This document shows positions 30,615-39,889 of a stretch of 64,000 nucleotides of DNA, one piece after another. The stretch's first letter is position 1. The number at the start of each line of letters is the position of its first letter. The translations under genes and the position numbers were made by a program. The notes under the pieces are model-generated. The model had not been told where the DNA came from and did no database searches. It worked only from the letters and a program-made list of their open reading frames with translations. Source of the stretch: Methylophilaceae bacterium LSUCC0401 (GTDB taxonomy: Bacteria; Pseudomonadota; Gammaproteobacteria; Burkholderiales; Methylophilaceae); the NCBI GenBank assembly GCA_024919035.1, contig CP103442.1, positions 1,116,001 through 1,180,000 of the forward strand, in the 5' to 3' direction.

Positions 30615-30862
30615 TTTTTTTCTCCTTTTATTTCGTTCCACTCAGAAAGATCATATAACTTTAATGACAAGGCATGAATTTTTTCATTCATTAAATCTCC
30701 TAGCACTTTATAGACCAATTGATGTCTTTTCACGCGATTTAAATTTTTAAAATCATCGCTGATAATTAATGCTTCAAAATGCGCTCCATCATCCCCAAGG
30801 ACATCTAATTGATTACAGTTTATTCCACCGGCAATAATTTTTTTTATATCATCTTTGTGCAT
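30611..30862 (-). CDS. BolA family protein (IbaG-like)
   Basis: BolA/IbaG proteins form heterodimers with CGFS glutaredoxins and help handle Fe-S clusters. The 83 residues have the family core [13 protein letters not shown] (46-58), and possible cluster ligands His 28, Cys 16 and His 63. The placement between a transporter operon and murA matches ibaG (yrbA). Overlap with grxD by four bases supports a BolA-Grx pair. Whether it is an IbaG or a BolA orthologue cannot be fixed by eye. Confidence 0.88.
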   Translation of the reverse strand: MHKDDIKKIIAGGINCNQLDVLGDDGAHFEALIISDDFKNLNRVKRHQLVYKVLGDLMNEKIHALSLKLYDLSEWNEIKGEKK

Positions 30863-30865
30863 TCA

Positions 30866-31642
30866 TTAACCTCTTAGTTTATACCCTGTTTTCAATAACC
30901 TTATTGATAAGCCCGCCAGTATTATAAAAAATGTTAGGACAATTACTACACTTAAATGAGGTGATATATCTGATTGACCAAAGAAACCATAGCGAAATCC
31001 ATCAATCATGTAGAAAAAAGGGTTGAAGTGAGATATCTTCTGCCAAAAAGGCGGTAGAGAATGAATGGAATAAAATACCCCAGATAAAAATGATAACGGC
31101 ATAATGACAAAGTTTTGAAAAGCTGCCATTTGATCAAATCGATCTGCCCATATCCCAGCTAATATACCAAAAGTTCCAAGTAGTCCCCCGCCTAAAAGTG
31201 CAAATGAAAAAACAAAACCGGGATACATTATCGGCAGATCAATATAAAAGCTCGCTAACACATAGATAGCTAAACCAACAAATAAACCTCGAACGATTGA
31301 CGCAATCAAAAATGCTATAAAAAATTGTATATAAGTCAGAGGAGTGAGTAGAATAAAAACAATATTTCCCATTACTTTAGATTGAACTAGACTTGAGGAG
31401 CTATTGGCAAAAGCATTCTGTAGGAGTGACATCATAATTAAACCGGGTATTAAAAATGCACTATATGGCACCCCAGTATAAACTTCGGTCCTGCTATCGA
31501 GAACGTGCGAAAAAATCAATAAATATAATATGCCGGTGATTACTGGCGCAGCAACGGTTTGGAAAACAACCCTCCAAAATCGAAGAAGTTCTTTTTTAAG
31601 AAGTGTCCATGTTCCTTTCAGTTGTATTTTCCAATTAATCAT
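30866..31642 (-). CDS. ABC-2 type transporter permease
   Basis: This is an integral membrane permease of the ABC-2 family (258 residues, about six hydrophobic segments), resembling YadH of Escherichia coli. The mid-protein FIMPLSFLSGVFYS and the following short extracellular helix (PPFWQKISHFNPFFYMIDGFR) are the family signature. It partners the ATPase encoded just upstream (ATGA overlap). Substrate is not known; relatives export polysaccharides or drugs. It is inserted between the mla operon and the BolA-family gene. Confidence 0.88.
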   Translation of the reverse strand: MINWKIQLKGTWTLLKKELLRFWRVVFQTVAAPVITGILYLLIFSHVLDSRTEVYTGVPYSAFLIPGLIMMSLLQNAFANSSSSLVQSKVMGNIVFILLTPLTYIQFFIAFLIASIVRGLFVGLAIYVLASFYIDLPIMYPGFVFSFALLGGGLLGTFGILAGIWADRFDQMAAFQNFVIMPLSFLSGVFYSIHSLPPFWQKISHFNPFFYMIDGFRYGFFGQSDISPHLSVVIVLTFFIILAGLSIRLLKTGYKLRG

Positions 31643-32547
31643 TTTTTGGTTATTTGTAAAAAAACTTTTTCTAAATCAGGTTCCGTTGTTTGAATATCGA
31701 AAAACTTTATTTTATTTTTTTTTAATAAAACTATAATGTCATTTAACTCATCCAATTTGTCTAAGGTGATTGTTAATATCTCATTTTCAATAAAAACCTG
31801 AAAATTTTTCAGAATCTTCAAGACTTTTTGCTCGTCTTTGCTATCAATTTTAATATTTAAATTCTTTGATGAATTTTTTCGAATTAATTTTTTTGTATCA
31901 TCCAATGCAACTAATTTTCCTCGATTTACCATGGCAACTCTTTTACATAAATTTTCAGCCTCTTCAAGATAATGTGTCGTTAACACTATGGTGTGTCCAC
32001 TCTGATTTAAATCTTTCATAAAAGCCCAAAGACGTTGTCTTAATTCGACATCAACACCAGCTGTTGGCTCATCCAAAACAATTATCGGAGGCCGATGCGC
32101 GAGAGCCTGGGCTATTAAAGCTCTTCTTTTCATACCACCGGATAACTGTCTCATATTGGTAAAAGCTTTTTCGGTTAGATCTAGCCTTTCTAAAACTTCA
32201 TCAATCCAATCATAATTTTCTCGTCCTTTACCAAAATAACCTGCTTGAAATCTCAACATTTCTCTTACATTAAAAAAAGGGTCAAAAACAAGTTCTTGGG
32301 GGACAATGCCTAGCGAGTGACGCGCCTCTTGATAATTTTTCTCCACATCAAAACCCATTGCCTTGATCGATCCTGAAGTTGATTTTACAATTCCAGCCAG
32401 CATGTTAATTAATGTTGATTTTCCAGCCCCATTTGGCCCCAGAAGTCCAAAAAACTCACCCTGATAAATGGTCAAATTTATTCCATTAACCGCTTGTACA
32501 GATCCATAGGACTTTTTGATGTTTTTAAAAACAATTGCTTTTTCCAT
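31639..32547 (-). CDS. ABC transporter ATP-binding protein
   Basis: This is the ATPase partner of the ABC-2 permease that follows, resembling YadG. It has Walker A GPNGAGKS (37-44), signature LSGGMKRRALIAQAL (about 140-154), Walker B IIVLDEP, and H-loop TTHYLEEAE. The 302-residue length includes a carboxy-terminal extension (about 220-302) typical of exporters of this subclass. Ten bases separate it from mlaB, so it may belong to the same transcript. Confidence 0.9.
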   Translation of the reverse strand: MEKAIVFKNIKKSYGSVQAVNGINLTIYQGEFFGLLGPNGAGKSTLINMLAGIVKSTSGSIKAMGFDVEKNYQEARHSLGIVPQELVFDPFFNVREMLRFQAGYFGKGRENYDWIDEVLERLDLTEKAFTNMRQLSGGMKRRALIAQALAHRPPIIVLDEPTAGVDVELRQRLWAFMKDLNQSGHTIVLTTHYLEEAENLCKRVAMVNRGKLVALDDTKKLIRKNSSKNLNIKIDSKDEQKVLKILKNFQVFIENEILTITLDKLDELNDIIVLLKKNKIKFFDIQTTEPDLEKVFLQITKK

Positions 32548-32557
32548 AGAATTTAAA

Positions 32558-32830
32558 TTATTTAAGAAACTTTTGAACGCCGTATAGTGTGGCTAGATCA
32601 ACTAGATTTTTTGGGATTTTTACTAGGCTAACCTTTTGATTTGCAAGTCTAGCTTTTCTTTTTATTTCAAAAATAAAACTTAAGAGTGATGTATCAATGT
32701 TTTGAATCTGTGAAAGGTCTAATGTAATCGACTGATCAATTTTTAATGCATATAATTTTTCCAAATATTGTGGAATTTGAAAAAAAGTATAATCGCCTTC
32801 AAAACTCCAGACTGAATCTTTAATATCCAT
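32558..32830 (-). CDS. mlaB: STAS-domain lipid transport subunit MlaB
   Basis: MlaB is the small cytoplasmic STAS protein that stabilises the MlaFE ABC transporter. The 90 residues show the STAS pattern with LDLSQIQNIDTSLLSFIFEI, where the Asp-Thr/Ser loop is the functional site. It overlaps mlaC by one base (TAATG). Sequence is divergent, so the call rests on fold pattern, size and position. Confidence 0.85.
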   Translation of the reverse strand: MDIKDSVWSFEGDYTFFQIPQYLEKLYALKIDQSITLDLSQIQNIDTSLLSFIFEIKRKARLANQKVSLVKIPKNLVDLATLYGVQKFLK

Positions 32831-33432
32831 TAATCACCTTTGTTATTTTTTTCTGATAATTTAGAGATTAAAGAATCTATGCCATTATTTTTTATTTCTC
32901 CAGCAAATTGTGATCTGTAATTTGTTACCAAACTAACACCCTCAATCACAATGTCAAAAACTTTCCATGAGTTTTCAGTCTTTGCCAAAGTGTAGTCAAC
33001 AGAAATTGGTTGGGCCCCTTTTTGTATAATTTGTGTTTTTACCGTGGCCTGTTTATCGTCAGGCTCCATTCTAAAAGGTTTAAATTCTATTTCTTGATCC
33101 TTATATTTTCCAAGAGCAACTGCATATGTTCTGAGTAACATTGTTTTGAATTCGGCTTGAAATTTTTGTTTTTGATTCTCATCAATACTTCTCCATGTTT
33201 TTCCGAGCACCAATCTTGATATACGTTCAAGGTCAAAGTTGGGTAGAATTTTTTCTTCCGCTAACTGGTATATTTTTTGTTTGTCTGCTTGAATTTCTTG
33301 ATTAGTTTTTAAAACCAACAATACATCATCCGCTGTCTTATGAACCAAATCCTGAGGCCCAAGATCTTCTGCTAACAATACAGATGAAAATATAAACGAT
33401 AAAACTAAAATAAAAATTTTAAAAAAACTCAC
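32830..33432 (-). CDS. mlaC: Periplasmic phospholipid carrier MlaC
   Basis: MlaC carries phospholipids across the periplasm between the outer-membrane MlaA complex and the inner-membrane MlaFEDB complex. The 200 residues start with a Sec signal peptide (about 1-21, cleavage after LLA) and then the MlaC/Ttg2 fold with PNFDLERISRLVLGKTWR. The start is GTG at 33432, immediately after mlaD. mlaA is not in this window. Confidence 0.93.
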   Translation of the reverse strand: MSFFKIFILVLSFIFSSVLLAEDLGPQDLVHKTADDVLLVLKTNQEIQADKQKIYQLAEEKILPNFDLERISRLVLGKTWRSIDENQKQKFQAEFKTMLLRTYAVALGKYKDQEIEFKPFRMEPDDKQATVKTQIIQKGAQPISVDYTLAKTENSWKVFDIVIEGVSLVTNYRSQFAGEIKNNGIDSLISKLSEKNNKGD

Positions 33433-33903
33433 CTATTTCTCCTCTTCTTCTTTAGAAGCTTGATTGTATAAAAATTGACTAATTAATTTTTCAAGAACTA
33501 CTGCATCTTGCGTCTGAGAAATTTTATCAAAAGCAACTAGATTTTCTGGATCACCGCCTGCCTCAAGGCCAATATACTGCTCACCAAGTAAGCCTGCGGT
33601 ATAAATATTGGCAAACGTATCTTTCGGGAACACATACCTTTCATCAATACTCATGGTTACTATGGCTTCATATATTTTAGTGTCAAAGGTTATAGAATCA
33701 ACTCGGCCAACAACAACACCTGCAGATTTAACAGGGGCTCTTGGTTTTAAACCGCCAATATTTTCAAAATTTGCTGTTACCACGTATGTGGTTTTAATAT
33801 CATTTGAAGTTAAATTGCCAACCTTCATCGCAAGACCCATTAGAGCAATAAGTCCTAAAGCTACAAAAATTCCAACCCATGCGTCTAATTTAATTCTATC
33901 CAT
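33433..33903 (-). CDS. mlaD: MCE-domain protein MlaD
   Basis: MlaD forms a hexameric ring in the periplasm that passes lipids between MlaFE and MlaC. The 156-residue protein has one amino-terminal membrane anchor (about 9-27) followed by a single MCE domain (about 35-115) with NIGGLKPRAPVKSAGVVVGRV. The acidic carboxy terminus ends EEEEK. It is located between mlaE and mlaC as in the standard operon. Confidence 0.95.
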   Translation of the reverse strand: MDRIKLDAWVGIFVALGLIALMGLAMKVGNLTSNDIKTTYVVTANFENIGGLKPRAPVKSAGVVVGRVDSITFDTKIYEAIVTMSIDERYVFPKDTFANIYTAGLLGEQYIGLEAGGDPENLVAFDKISQTQDAVVLEKLISQFLYNQASKEEEEK

Positions 33904-33920
33904 AAAACGTTCTCCTGATC

Positions 33921-34700
33921 TTATACTGATAGCATAAATGAAGTTAAAACAAAATCCAATCCAAGAACTGCAAGTGATGAGGTCACCACTGTTCGCGTTG
34001 TGGCCCTACTCACCCCCTCAGCTGTAGGAGGAGCATCATACCCTTCAAACAGTGCGATAATAGTGCAGGCTATACCAAAAACTAAGCTTTTTATAAATCC
34101 ATTAACAATATCATAACTAAAATCAACATTTGCTTGCATTTGAGACCAAAAAGCTCCTTCATCAACTCCAATAAGCGGAACTGCGACAACGTAACCACCA
34201 ATAATACCAACCATAGAAAAAATAGAGGCTAGTAAAGGCATGGTGATGATGCCCGCCCAAAAACGAGGCGCAACAATTCTGGCCACCGGACTGACTGCCA
34301 TCATTTCCATCGCTGACAATTGTTCCGTTGCTTTCATTAAACCAATTTCAGCTGTGATTGCTGTTCCCGCTCGACCCGCAAATAATAATGCGGTTACAAC
34401 AGGTCCAAGCTCACGAACCAATGCTAGCGCAACAAGAACGCCTATGGCTTCTGAAGAACCATATTTTTGAAGGGTGTAATATCCTTGTAAACCCAAAACC
34501 ATGCCCACAAAAAAAGCAGACACAATAATAATGATGAGGGATAGTACGCCCGTAAAGTAAATTTCACGAATGGTTAAGTTAAATCTCTTAAAGCTTTCAG
34601 ATGAATAACTTATGATGGTAAAAAATAGACGTGTTGCTGCCCCTAATCTGGTTATTTTTAACCTTAATCCACGGCCAATATTTTCAAAAAAAGTTAACAT
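33921..34700 (-). CDS. mlaE: Phospholipid ABC transporter permease MlaE
   Basis: MlaE is the membrane permease of the Mla lipid transporter. The 259 residues have five to six membrane segments and the conserved core [21 protein letters not shown], which marks the MlaE family coupling region. It follows mlaF with no gap and is 17 bases upstream of mlaD. Confidence 0.96.
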   Translation of the reverse strand: MLTFFENIGRGLRLKITRLGAATRLFFTIISYSSESFKRFNLTIREIYFTGVLSLIIIIVSAFFVGMVLGLQGYYTLQKYGSSEAIGVLVALALVRELGPVVTALLFAGRAGTAITAEIGLMKATEQLSAMEMMAVSPVARIVAPRFWAGIITMPLLASIFSMVGIIGGYVVAVPLIGVDEGAFWSQMQANVDFSYDIVNGFIKSLVFGIACTIIALFEGYDAPPTAEGVSRATTRTVVTSSLAVLGLDFVLTSFMLSV

Positions 34701-35498
34701 TTAAAGACCCAAATCACTTATATATTCATTTGCTTGATAATGAAATGGAACCGGGCCATCTTTTTCAGAATAAATGAATTGCTTAACAAAAGGTAATTGA
34801 GATTTTTTTAGATCGCTTGGCGATCCTTCTGCCGCGACAATTCCATCTGCTATAAAATAAATATAGTCCGCAAAAGCAAAAGTTTCGGTTACATCATGCG
34901 TCACTATAATGGATGTTGCACCAAGGGCGTCATTCAAAGTTCGAATTAAATCACAGATTACGCCCATTGAAATTGGATCAAGCCCTGCAAAGGGTTCATC
35001 GTACATAATGATATCTGGATCAAGAGCAACGGCTCTGGCAAGCGCAACACGTCTCGCCATACCTCCAGATAATTCTGTTGGCATTAAATTATGAGCCCCT
35101 CTAAGGCCAACCGCATTCAGTTTCATTAATACTAAATCTTTTATAACCGCCTCGTTTAAATCTGTATGCTCTCTAATGGGAAAGGCAACATTTTCATATA
35201 CACTCAAGTCGCTAAAAAGGGCTCCATGTTGAAAGAGCATCCCCATTTTTCGGCGAAGCTCATAAATCCCCTTTCTTCCTTGCTCATGGACTATTTTCCC
35301 GTCGACTTCAACCTGACCTGAAGTTGGTTTAATCTGCCCACCTATTAAACGGAGAATTGTTGTTTTTCCACAACCACTGCCTCCCATGATCGCAACAACT
35401 TTACCTCGATGAAAATTCATATTAATTTTTCGATGAATTTGCCTTTCTGCATAACCGAAAGCAAGATCTTTGATTGAAACGATTAAGTCTTTTTTCAT
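34701..35498 (-). CDS. mlaF: Phospholipid ABC transporter ATPase MlaF
   Basis: MlaF powers the Mla system, which keeps the outer membrane asymmetric by moving phospholipids. The 265 residues show Walker A GGSGCGKT (39-46), signature LSGGMARRVALARAVAL, Walker B IIMYDEP and H-loop VTHDVTETF. It is the first gene of mlaFEDCB. It lies 41 bases after ccsA in a gap without a convincing promoter, so read-through from resB-ccsA is possible. Confidence 0.96.
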   Translation of the reverse strand: MKKDLIVSIKDLAFGYAERQIHRKINMNFHRGKVVAIMGGSGCGKTTILRLIGGQIKPTSGQVEVDGKIVHEQGRKGIYELRRKMGMLFQHGALFSDLSVYENVAFPIREHTDLNEAVIKDLVLMKLNAVGLRGAHNLMPTELSGGMARRVALARAVALDPDIIMYDEPFAGLDPISMGVICDLIRTLNDALGATSIIVTHDVTETFAFADYIYFIADGIVAAEGSPSDLKKSQLPFVKQFIYSEKDGPVPFHYQANEYISDLGL

Positions 35499-35539
35499 AT
35501 AAAGATCATTTTACATGAATTTAATTATGAATTATCGCT

Positions 35540-36634
35540 TTACAACTCGCCATATGAGTGAAGTCCTGAAAGAAAAAGATTCACTCCTATGAAGGCGAAT
35601 GTGGTGATCAAAAGTCCAATCAATGACCACCAGGCTAAAATATCTCCCCTTAACCCCTTGACTAATCTCAAATGCAGCCAAGCCGCATAATTTAACCATA
35701 CAATTAACGCCCACGTTTCTTTTGGATCCCAAGACCAATACCCCCCCCATGCCTCAGCAGCCCAAATTGCTCCTAGTATTGTTGCGATCGTGAAAAAAAT
35801 AAAACCGATAGCAATGGACTTATACATTAAATCCTCCATGACATAGGAGCTTGGCAAAATTTTCTTTAATCCAAAGCTATTCCTCAACAAAGAGGCCAAA
35901 GCAATCATCGCTGAAATAGAAAACGCACCGTACCCTATAAAATTTGATGGAACGTGAATCTTCATCCAATAAGATTGGAGTGCCGGGACTAGAGGCTGAA
36001 TTGCATCAGCACTTTTTGCAAAGGTATACCATAAAATAAATGCTACGGCTGCATTGATAATAATTAAAACAAAACTACCTAATTTTTTTGTTTCTGATTT
36101 GTGTTCATAATATAAGTACATGGAACCTGTGATTAGACAAAATAAAACGAACACTTCATACAAGTTACTGATTGGAATATGGCCAACATCTAAACTAATT
36201 AAGTATGACTCGTACCAGCGAACCATTAGACCAGAAAAACCTGCGGTGATCGCAATCCATGAAAAATTGGTACCTAGTTTTCCAAAAAACATGCTGTCTT
36301 TTATCGAGTGGTAAATATAAGTAAGCAAACTTAAGGGGAAAAAAAATGTCATCCACATAATTAACGATTGACTCGATAAGAAATATTTAAGTAAAAAACT
36401 ACTCTGCTGGTTCGCCAAGTCGCCCTGAAACATATAAATTGCACTCAGCAATAAAATAAGAACCGTTAAAAAAAGTTTTTTAAATGATGGCCAAAAAAAG
36501 CCAAGCCAAATAAAACTTGGAATACTTAGAACAAGAATACCGATCTCATAGCGATCCATAAACTCAGTAAAATTAATCAAACTGTAGCCAGCAGCAATAA
36601 GAATTGATGCTATATATAAAATACTGAGTGTCAT
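35540..36634 (-). CDS. ccsA: Cytochrome c biogenesis protein CcsA
   Basis: CcsA is the haem-handling membrane protein of system II cytochrome c maturation. The 364 residues are mostly membrane helices and include the tryptophan-rich WWD-type haem motif WGGYWSWDPKETW (about 290-302), with flanking histidines. It pairs with ResB/CcsB, whose stop overlaps the ccsA start (ATGA). The system would mature the c-type cytochromes encoded nearby (petC and cytochrome c4). Confidence 0.95.
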   Translation of the reverse strand: MTLSILYIASILIAAGYSLINFTEFMDRYEIGILVLSIPSFIWLGFFWPSFKKLFLTVLILLLSAIYMFQGDLANQQSSFLLKYFLSSQSLIMWMTFFFPLSLLTYIYHSIKDSMFFGKLGTNFSWIAITAGFSGLMVRWYESYLISLDVGHIPISNLYEVFVLFCLITGSMYLYYEHKSETKKLGSFVLIIINAAVAFILWYTFAKSADAIQPLVPALQSYWMKIHVPSNFIGYGAFSISAMIALASLLRNSFGLKKILPSSYVMEDLMYKSIAIGFIFFTIATILGAIWAAEAWGGYWSWDPKETWALIVWLNYAAWLHLRLVKGLRGDILAWWSLIGLLITTFAFIGVNLFLSGLHSYGEL

Positions 36635-38526
36635 GTTTTATCCTTAATATTTATTTTTTTTACTATATTTTCACAAAAACGATCAAAATCAATATGTTCT
36701 CGATTTGAAGCAAAAGCGATGGCATAGTTATTCTTTGTTTTTTCAAAAATCCACACTCTCACCTCTTGGACATAAATCATGCAAAAGATTCCGATTACTA
36801 AAAATAAAGCTCCTATATACACCCATATTTTTCCTGGATCCTTTGTCAGCTGTAAACCGCTTGCATAAATCTTTTCATATTCATTTAATATTACAAATGG
36901 ACTGGGTCCATAAAAAAAACTATCGCTGTATGCATTAAGTGCATCCTGGATAAAGGAAACATCAATTAATTGATTTTTAATTAGATCCTGATTAATTGTT
37001 TCCGCTAAAAAATAAATTATTTTGATGTAAGACTCAGCCACAGTCTCTTGATTTTCCAGAGGAATTGACTTTTCTATCACCGATGCAATCCCTGAATATC
37101 CTGATTGAAGAAAAGTTTGAAAAATATCATAAGTATTCTGCTGAAAGGTTTTTTTGGCTACTTCATCATCTAAAAAAGAAGATTTGTTAATTAATTGATT
37201 GATATTTTTCTTAATCAACACATCTGACTTAAGATTTTTAACAAACTTTTGATAACCGCTTATCTCTAAATTACTGTCTGCTGGTATTCTTAAAAATCTA
37301 AATTCGCTTTGAAGATCCTCGCGCATACCACTCATAAAATAAAATTTATCGTTTTCAGGGATTGGATTTTGATATGTTTGGTACTCTAATGCCTGACCTG
37401 ATGAATTTCTGAATTTATAAACGACACTTGGTCCAATATTTTTGGTTACCAACGTATTATTTATTTTTACTTGAAATATATTAAATTCTCGAAAATCATC
37501 AAATTCGAACACATAATTTTCATTATCACTATGAAACTCATTTTGCTTATAAACTTCTGACGAAAGGCCTATGGGTTTAAATGCATCAAATAGTGACAGC
37601 AAAGTTAAACTTAGCCGTGACCCCCCATCCTGAAAATCAGATTGATAAATAGTTACCCCATCAATGGAGACTGGCTTATTCACTGAGATTGTTTTTAAAA
37701 ACTCTTGTCCATTATGCTGAATACGAATATCGCTAAGGAAGGATTTAGGTTGCCCTGTTGAGTAATGTTCAATATAAAATTTATCAAGTTTTATTTCAAA
37801 AGGAAGATGTTGTACCAAATATCCATCTTTGGCCCTAATAAGCGCCTTGTCATTCTTTTCTTGCTCATTTAACATCAGTGTTGCTCGATATGAAAAATTG
37901 TTTTCATTTAATTGACTTTTAGAAGGCACCTCACTGAATTTTAAATTACGCGTTTCAACTTCTTTGATCCCCAAGGTTTGTTGAATTTTAAATAACAAAT
38001 TTCCATCCAAAAGACCCCCCACGCTAATAACAATTATGGCCAGATGGGTAAAAATATATCCTAATTTTTGTAACGTACCTTTTTTTGCAATAACCAATGA
38101 CGGATTATTCGACTTTTTGATTTGAAAACCTTGTCTCATAAAAATTTTCGAAATTTCTTCTAAATTTTTATGAGTTTTAAATTCATAATAATTTCTAAAC
38201 TTTTTCATAGAGCTCGGCGTCAGTGAGCTTTGAAATTTTTTTATATCTTTAAGAATTTTTGGTGTATTTCGACTTACACATAAAGTAGTCGAAATAACAA
38301 GAAACAGTAAAATGATAAGAAACCAAAATGCTTGATAAATATTGTAAAGATCAAACTGTTCAAAAACTGGAAACCAAAATTGCCCAAATTGGATGAGATA
38401 ATTATTGTAGGGCTCACTTTGTTTTATAACCGTACCAATGATTGATGCAATAGCCACAATACTCAGCATGGTAATTGCAAAACGCATGGTACTTAAAAGC
38501 TGAGTGAAAGATCTAGACTTGGTCAA
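36631..38526 (-). CDS. resB: Cytochrome c biogenesis protein ResB/CcsB
   Basis: ResB (CcsB) forms the system II haem exporter and cytochrome c synthetase with CcsA. The 631 residues show membrane segments near the amino terminus (MRFAITMLSIVAIASIIG and following), a fourth before a large periplasmic domain (about 180-560), and a final segment near 575-595. The start is TTG at 38526; an ATG at codon 15 is possible, but the intervening FTQLLST matches the usual LYELLSS of relatives. A strong promoter lies 9 bases upstream. Confidence 0.92.
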   Translation of the reverse strand: MTKSRSFTQLLSTMRFAITMLSIVAIASIIGTVIKQSEPYNNYLIQFGQFWFPVFEQFDLYNIYQAFWFLIILLFLVISTTLCVSRNTPKILKDIKKFQSSLTPSSMKKFRNYYEFKTHKNLEEISKIFMRQGFQIKKSNNPSLVIAKKGTLQKLGYIFTHLAIIVISVGGLLDGNLLFKIQQTLGIKEVETRNLKFSEVPSKSQLNENNFSYRATLMLNEQEKNDKALIRAKDGYLVQHLPFEIKLDKFYIEHYSTGQPKSFLSDIRIQHNGQEFLKTISVNKPVSIDGVTIYQSDFQDGGSRLSLTLLSLFDAFKPIGLSSEVYKQNEFHSDNENYVFEFDDFREFNIFQVKINNTLVTKNIGPSVVYKFRNSSGQALEYQTYQNPIPENDKFYFMSGMREDLQSEFRFLRIPADSNLEISGYQKFVKNLKSDVLIKKNINQLINKSSFLDDEVAKKTFQQNTYDIFQTFLQSGYSGIASVIEKSIPLENQETVAESYIKIIYFLAETINQDLIKNQLIDVSFIQDALNAYSDSFFYGPSPFVILNEYEKIYASGLQLTKDPGKIWVYIGALFLVIGIFCMIYVQEVRVWIFEKTKNNYAIAFASNREHIDFDRFCENIVKKINIKDKT

Positions 38527-38534
38527 AATAATAT

Positions 38535-38563
38535 TTTATAAGATTAAGGATTTGGATTGACAA
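38535..38563 (-). promoter_or_regulatory. Promoter for resB-ccsA
   Basis: TTGTCA (38558-38563), a 17-base spacer and TATAAA (38535-38540) match the -35 and -10 at 5 of 6 each. The predicted start is about 38528, only about two bases before the TTG start codon, so the mRNA would be almost leaderless. Confidence 0.65.
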
Positions 38564-38588
38564 GTAAATCGATGAATTGTTCTGATCT

Positions 38589-39188
38589 TTATTGCAATCC
38601 TTGAATATAATCTGTCACAGCATTCATTTCTGTATCAGTTAATTTTTCAGCAATCATTCGCATCACTGCTGCAGAGTCATTTTCACGAGCACCAGAAGCA
38701 AAATTTTGTAATTGTATTTTTAGATATTCAGCATGCTGAGAGTTTAATCGAGGAAACTTTCCAGGAATTCCATGTGCCGAGGGTCCATGGCAACCGGCAC
38801 ATGCAGGAACTTTTTTGTCTGCAATGCCAGCTCGGAAAATTTTTTCCCCTAAACTACCTTTGCCATTTTCAAGAGCTTTTGATAAGTTAAGATTTTGTTG
38901 TGAGAAATAATTCGCTAATGCTTTTAATTCTTGTTCGGAAAGATTACTAACAATGCCAGACATTACAACGTTATTTCTTAAGCCTGTTTTATAATTCAAT
39001 AATTGTTTATATAAATACGATTCATGTTGAGAAGATAACTTTGGATTAGCACTAATAATACTATTACCATCCTGGGCATGACAGGCAACGCAAACATTTT
39101 GGACTATCGTTTCAACTTTAATATTCTCAGCGAAACTCAATTGAATATTAAATAAAAATAATACTAATACTAAAAATCTAAAAATCAT
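38589..39188 (-). CDS. Cytochrome c4, di-haem
   Basis: Cytochrome c4 is a periplasmic di-haem electron carrier, often between the bc1 complex and terminal oxidases. The 199-residue protein has a Sec signal peptide (about 1-20) and two class I haem motifs, CVACH (about 33-37) and CAGCH (about 129-133). The two domains repeat with a similar pattern (NPKLSSQHESYLYKQL and FPRLNSQHAEYLKIQL). It sits divergent from engB, a conserved arrangement in Betaproteobacteria, and upstream of resB-ccsA. Confidence 0.93.
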   Translation of the reverse strand: MIFRFLVLVLFLFNIQLSFAENIKVETIVQNVCVACHAQDGNSIISANPKLSSQHESYLYKQLLNYKTGLRNNVVMSGIVSNLSEQELKALANYFSQQNLNLSKALENGKGSLGEKIFRAGIADKKVPACAGCHGPSAHGIPGKFPRLNSQHAEYLKIQLQNFASGARENDSAAVMRMIAEKLTDTEMNAVTDYIQGLQ

Positions 39189-39264
39189 TATGTATCCTGT
39201 TTTATGAGCTAAATATCTAAAGAAAACATATTTTAAACTAAAAGCTTTCCTTAGAGTAGTTTGA

Positions 39265-39270
39265 TATTAT
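39265..39270 (+). promoter_or_regulatory. Putative -10 box for engB
   Basis: TATTAT ends 7 bases before the preferred engB ATG at 39278, so transcription would begin at or next to the start codon. No -35 match and no ribosome binding site are visible. Confidence 0.35.
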
Positions 39271-39277
39271 GTTTTAT

Positions 39278-39889
39278 ATGTCAATTATCCATAATCTAGA
39301 ATATTTCCATTCAGCTCACTTCATAGAAGATTTGCCAGAAGATTTAGGCCATGAAATTGCATTTGCTGGTCGTTCGAATGCAGGTAAATCAAGTGCTATT
39401 AATACGCTTGCCAATCATAACCGATTAGCTTACGTAAGTAAGCAGCCTGGTCGAACACAACTTATCAATTTTTTTCAGATGCGTTATGGAATCAACAATA
39501 AAATTGTTGACTTACCTGGTTATGGTTACGCGAAGGTCAATGTTAATACAAAAAAACATTGGGATATTGTTCTACCCTATTATCTACAAAAGAGAAAATC
39601 ACTCATAGGTCTTATTATTGTCATGGATATTCGCCATGCTTTGACCAAATTAGATGAACAAATGATTGAATGGTTTTTACCAACTCAAAAGCCCATACAT
39701 ATTCTTTTAACCAAAGCTGACAAGCTTTCAAGAAATCAGGCACAAAAAGAAGTGAATAAATTCACTAAAAAAATTGAAGCCTGTAATTTTAATGGAAACA
39801 TCACATATCAAACATTCTCAAGTTTGAAAAAGACTGGGCTTGATGATGTTGAAGAAATATTTTTAGAATGGTTACCTTCGCTTGGCTAA
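39278..39889 (+). CDS. engB: Ribosome biogenesis GTPase EngB (YihA/YsxC)
   Basis: EngB is an essential GTPase for 50S subunit assembly. The 203 residues from ATG 39278 (MSIIHNLEYF) include G1 GRSNAGKS (31-38), G3 DLPGYGYA (78-85) and G4 TKAD (about 143-146). An ATG three codons upstream is less likely because it overlaps the -10 box. No Shine-Dalgarno sequence is visible. The gene is the first plus-strand gene of the window and its last 18 bases overlap convergent trmB. Confidence 0.95.
   Translation: MSIIHNLEYFHSAHFIEDLPEDLGHEIAFAGRSNAGKSSAINTLANHNRLAYVSKQPGRTQLINFFQMRYGINNKIVDLPGYGYAKVNVNTKKHWDIVLPYYLQKRKSLIGLIIVMDIRHALTKLDEQMIEWFLPTQKPIHILLTKADKLSRNQAQKEVNKFTKKIEACNFNGNITYQTFSSLKKTGLDDVEEIFLEWLPSLG

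Noticed and set aside
39279-39284. TTGACA on the minus strand as -35 for cytochrome c4
   Set aside because: No acceptable -10 box lies 16-18 bases downstream.
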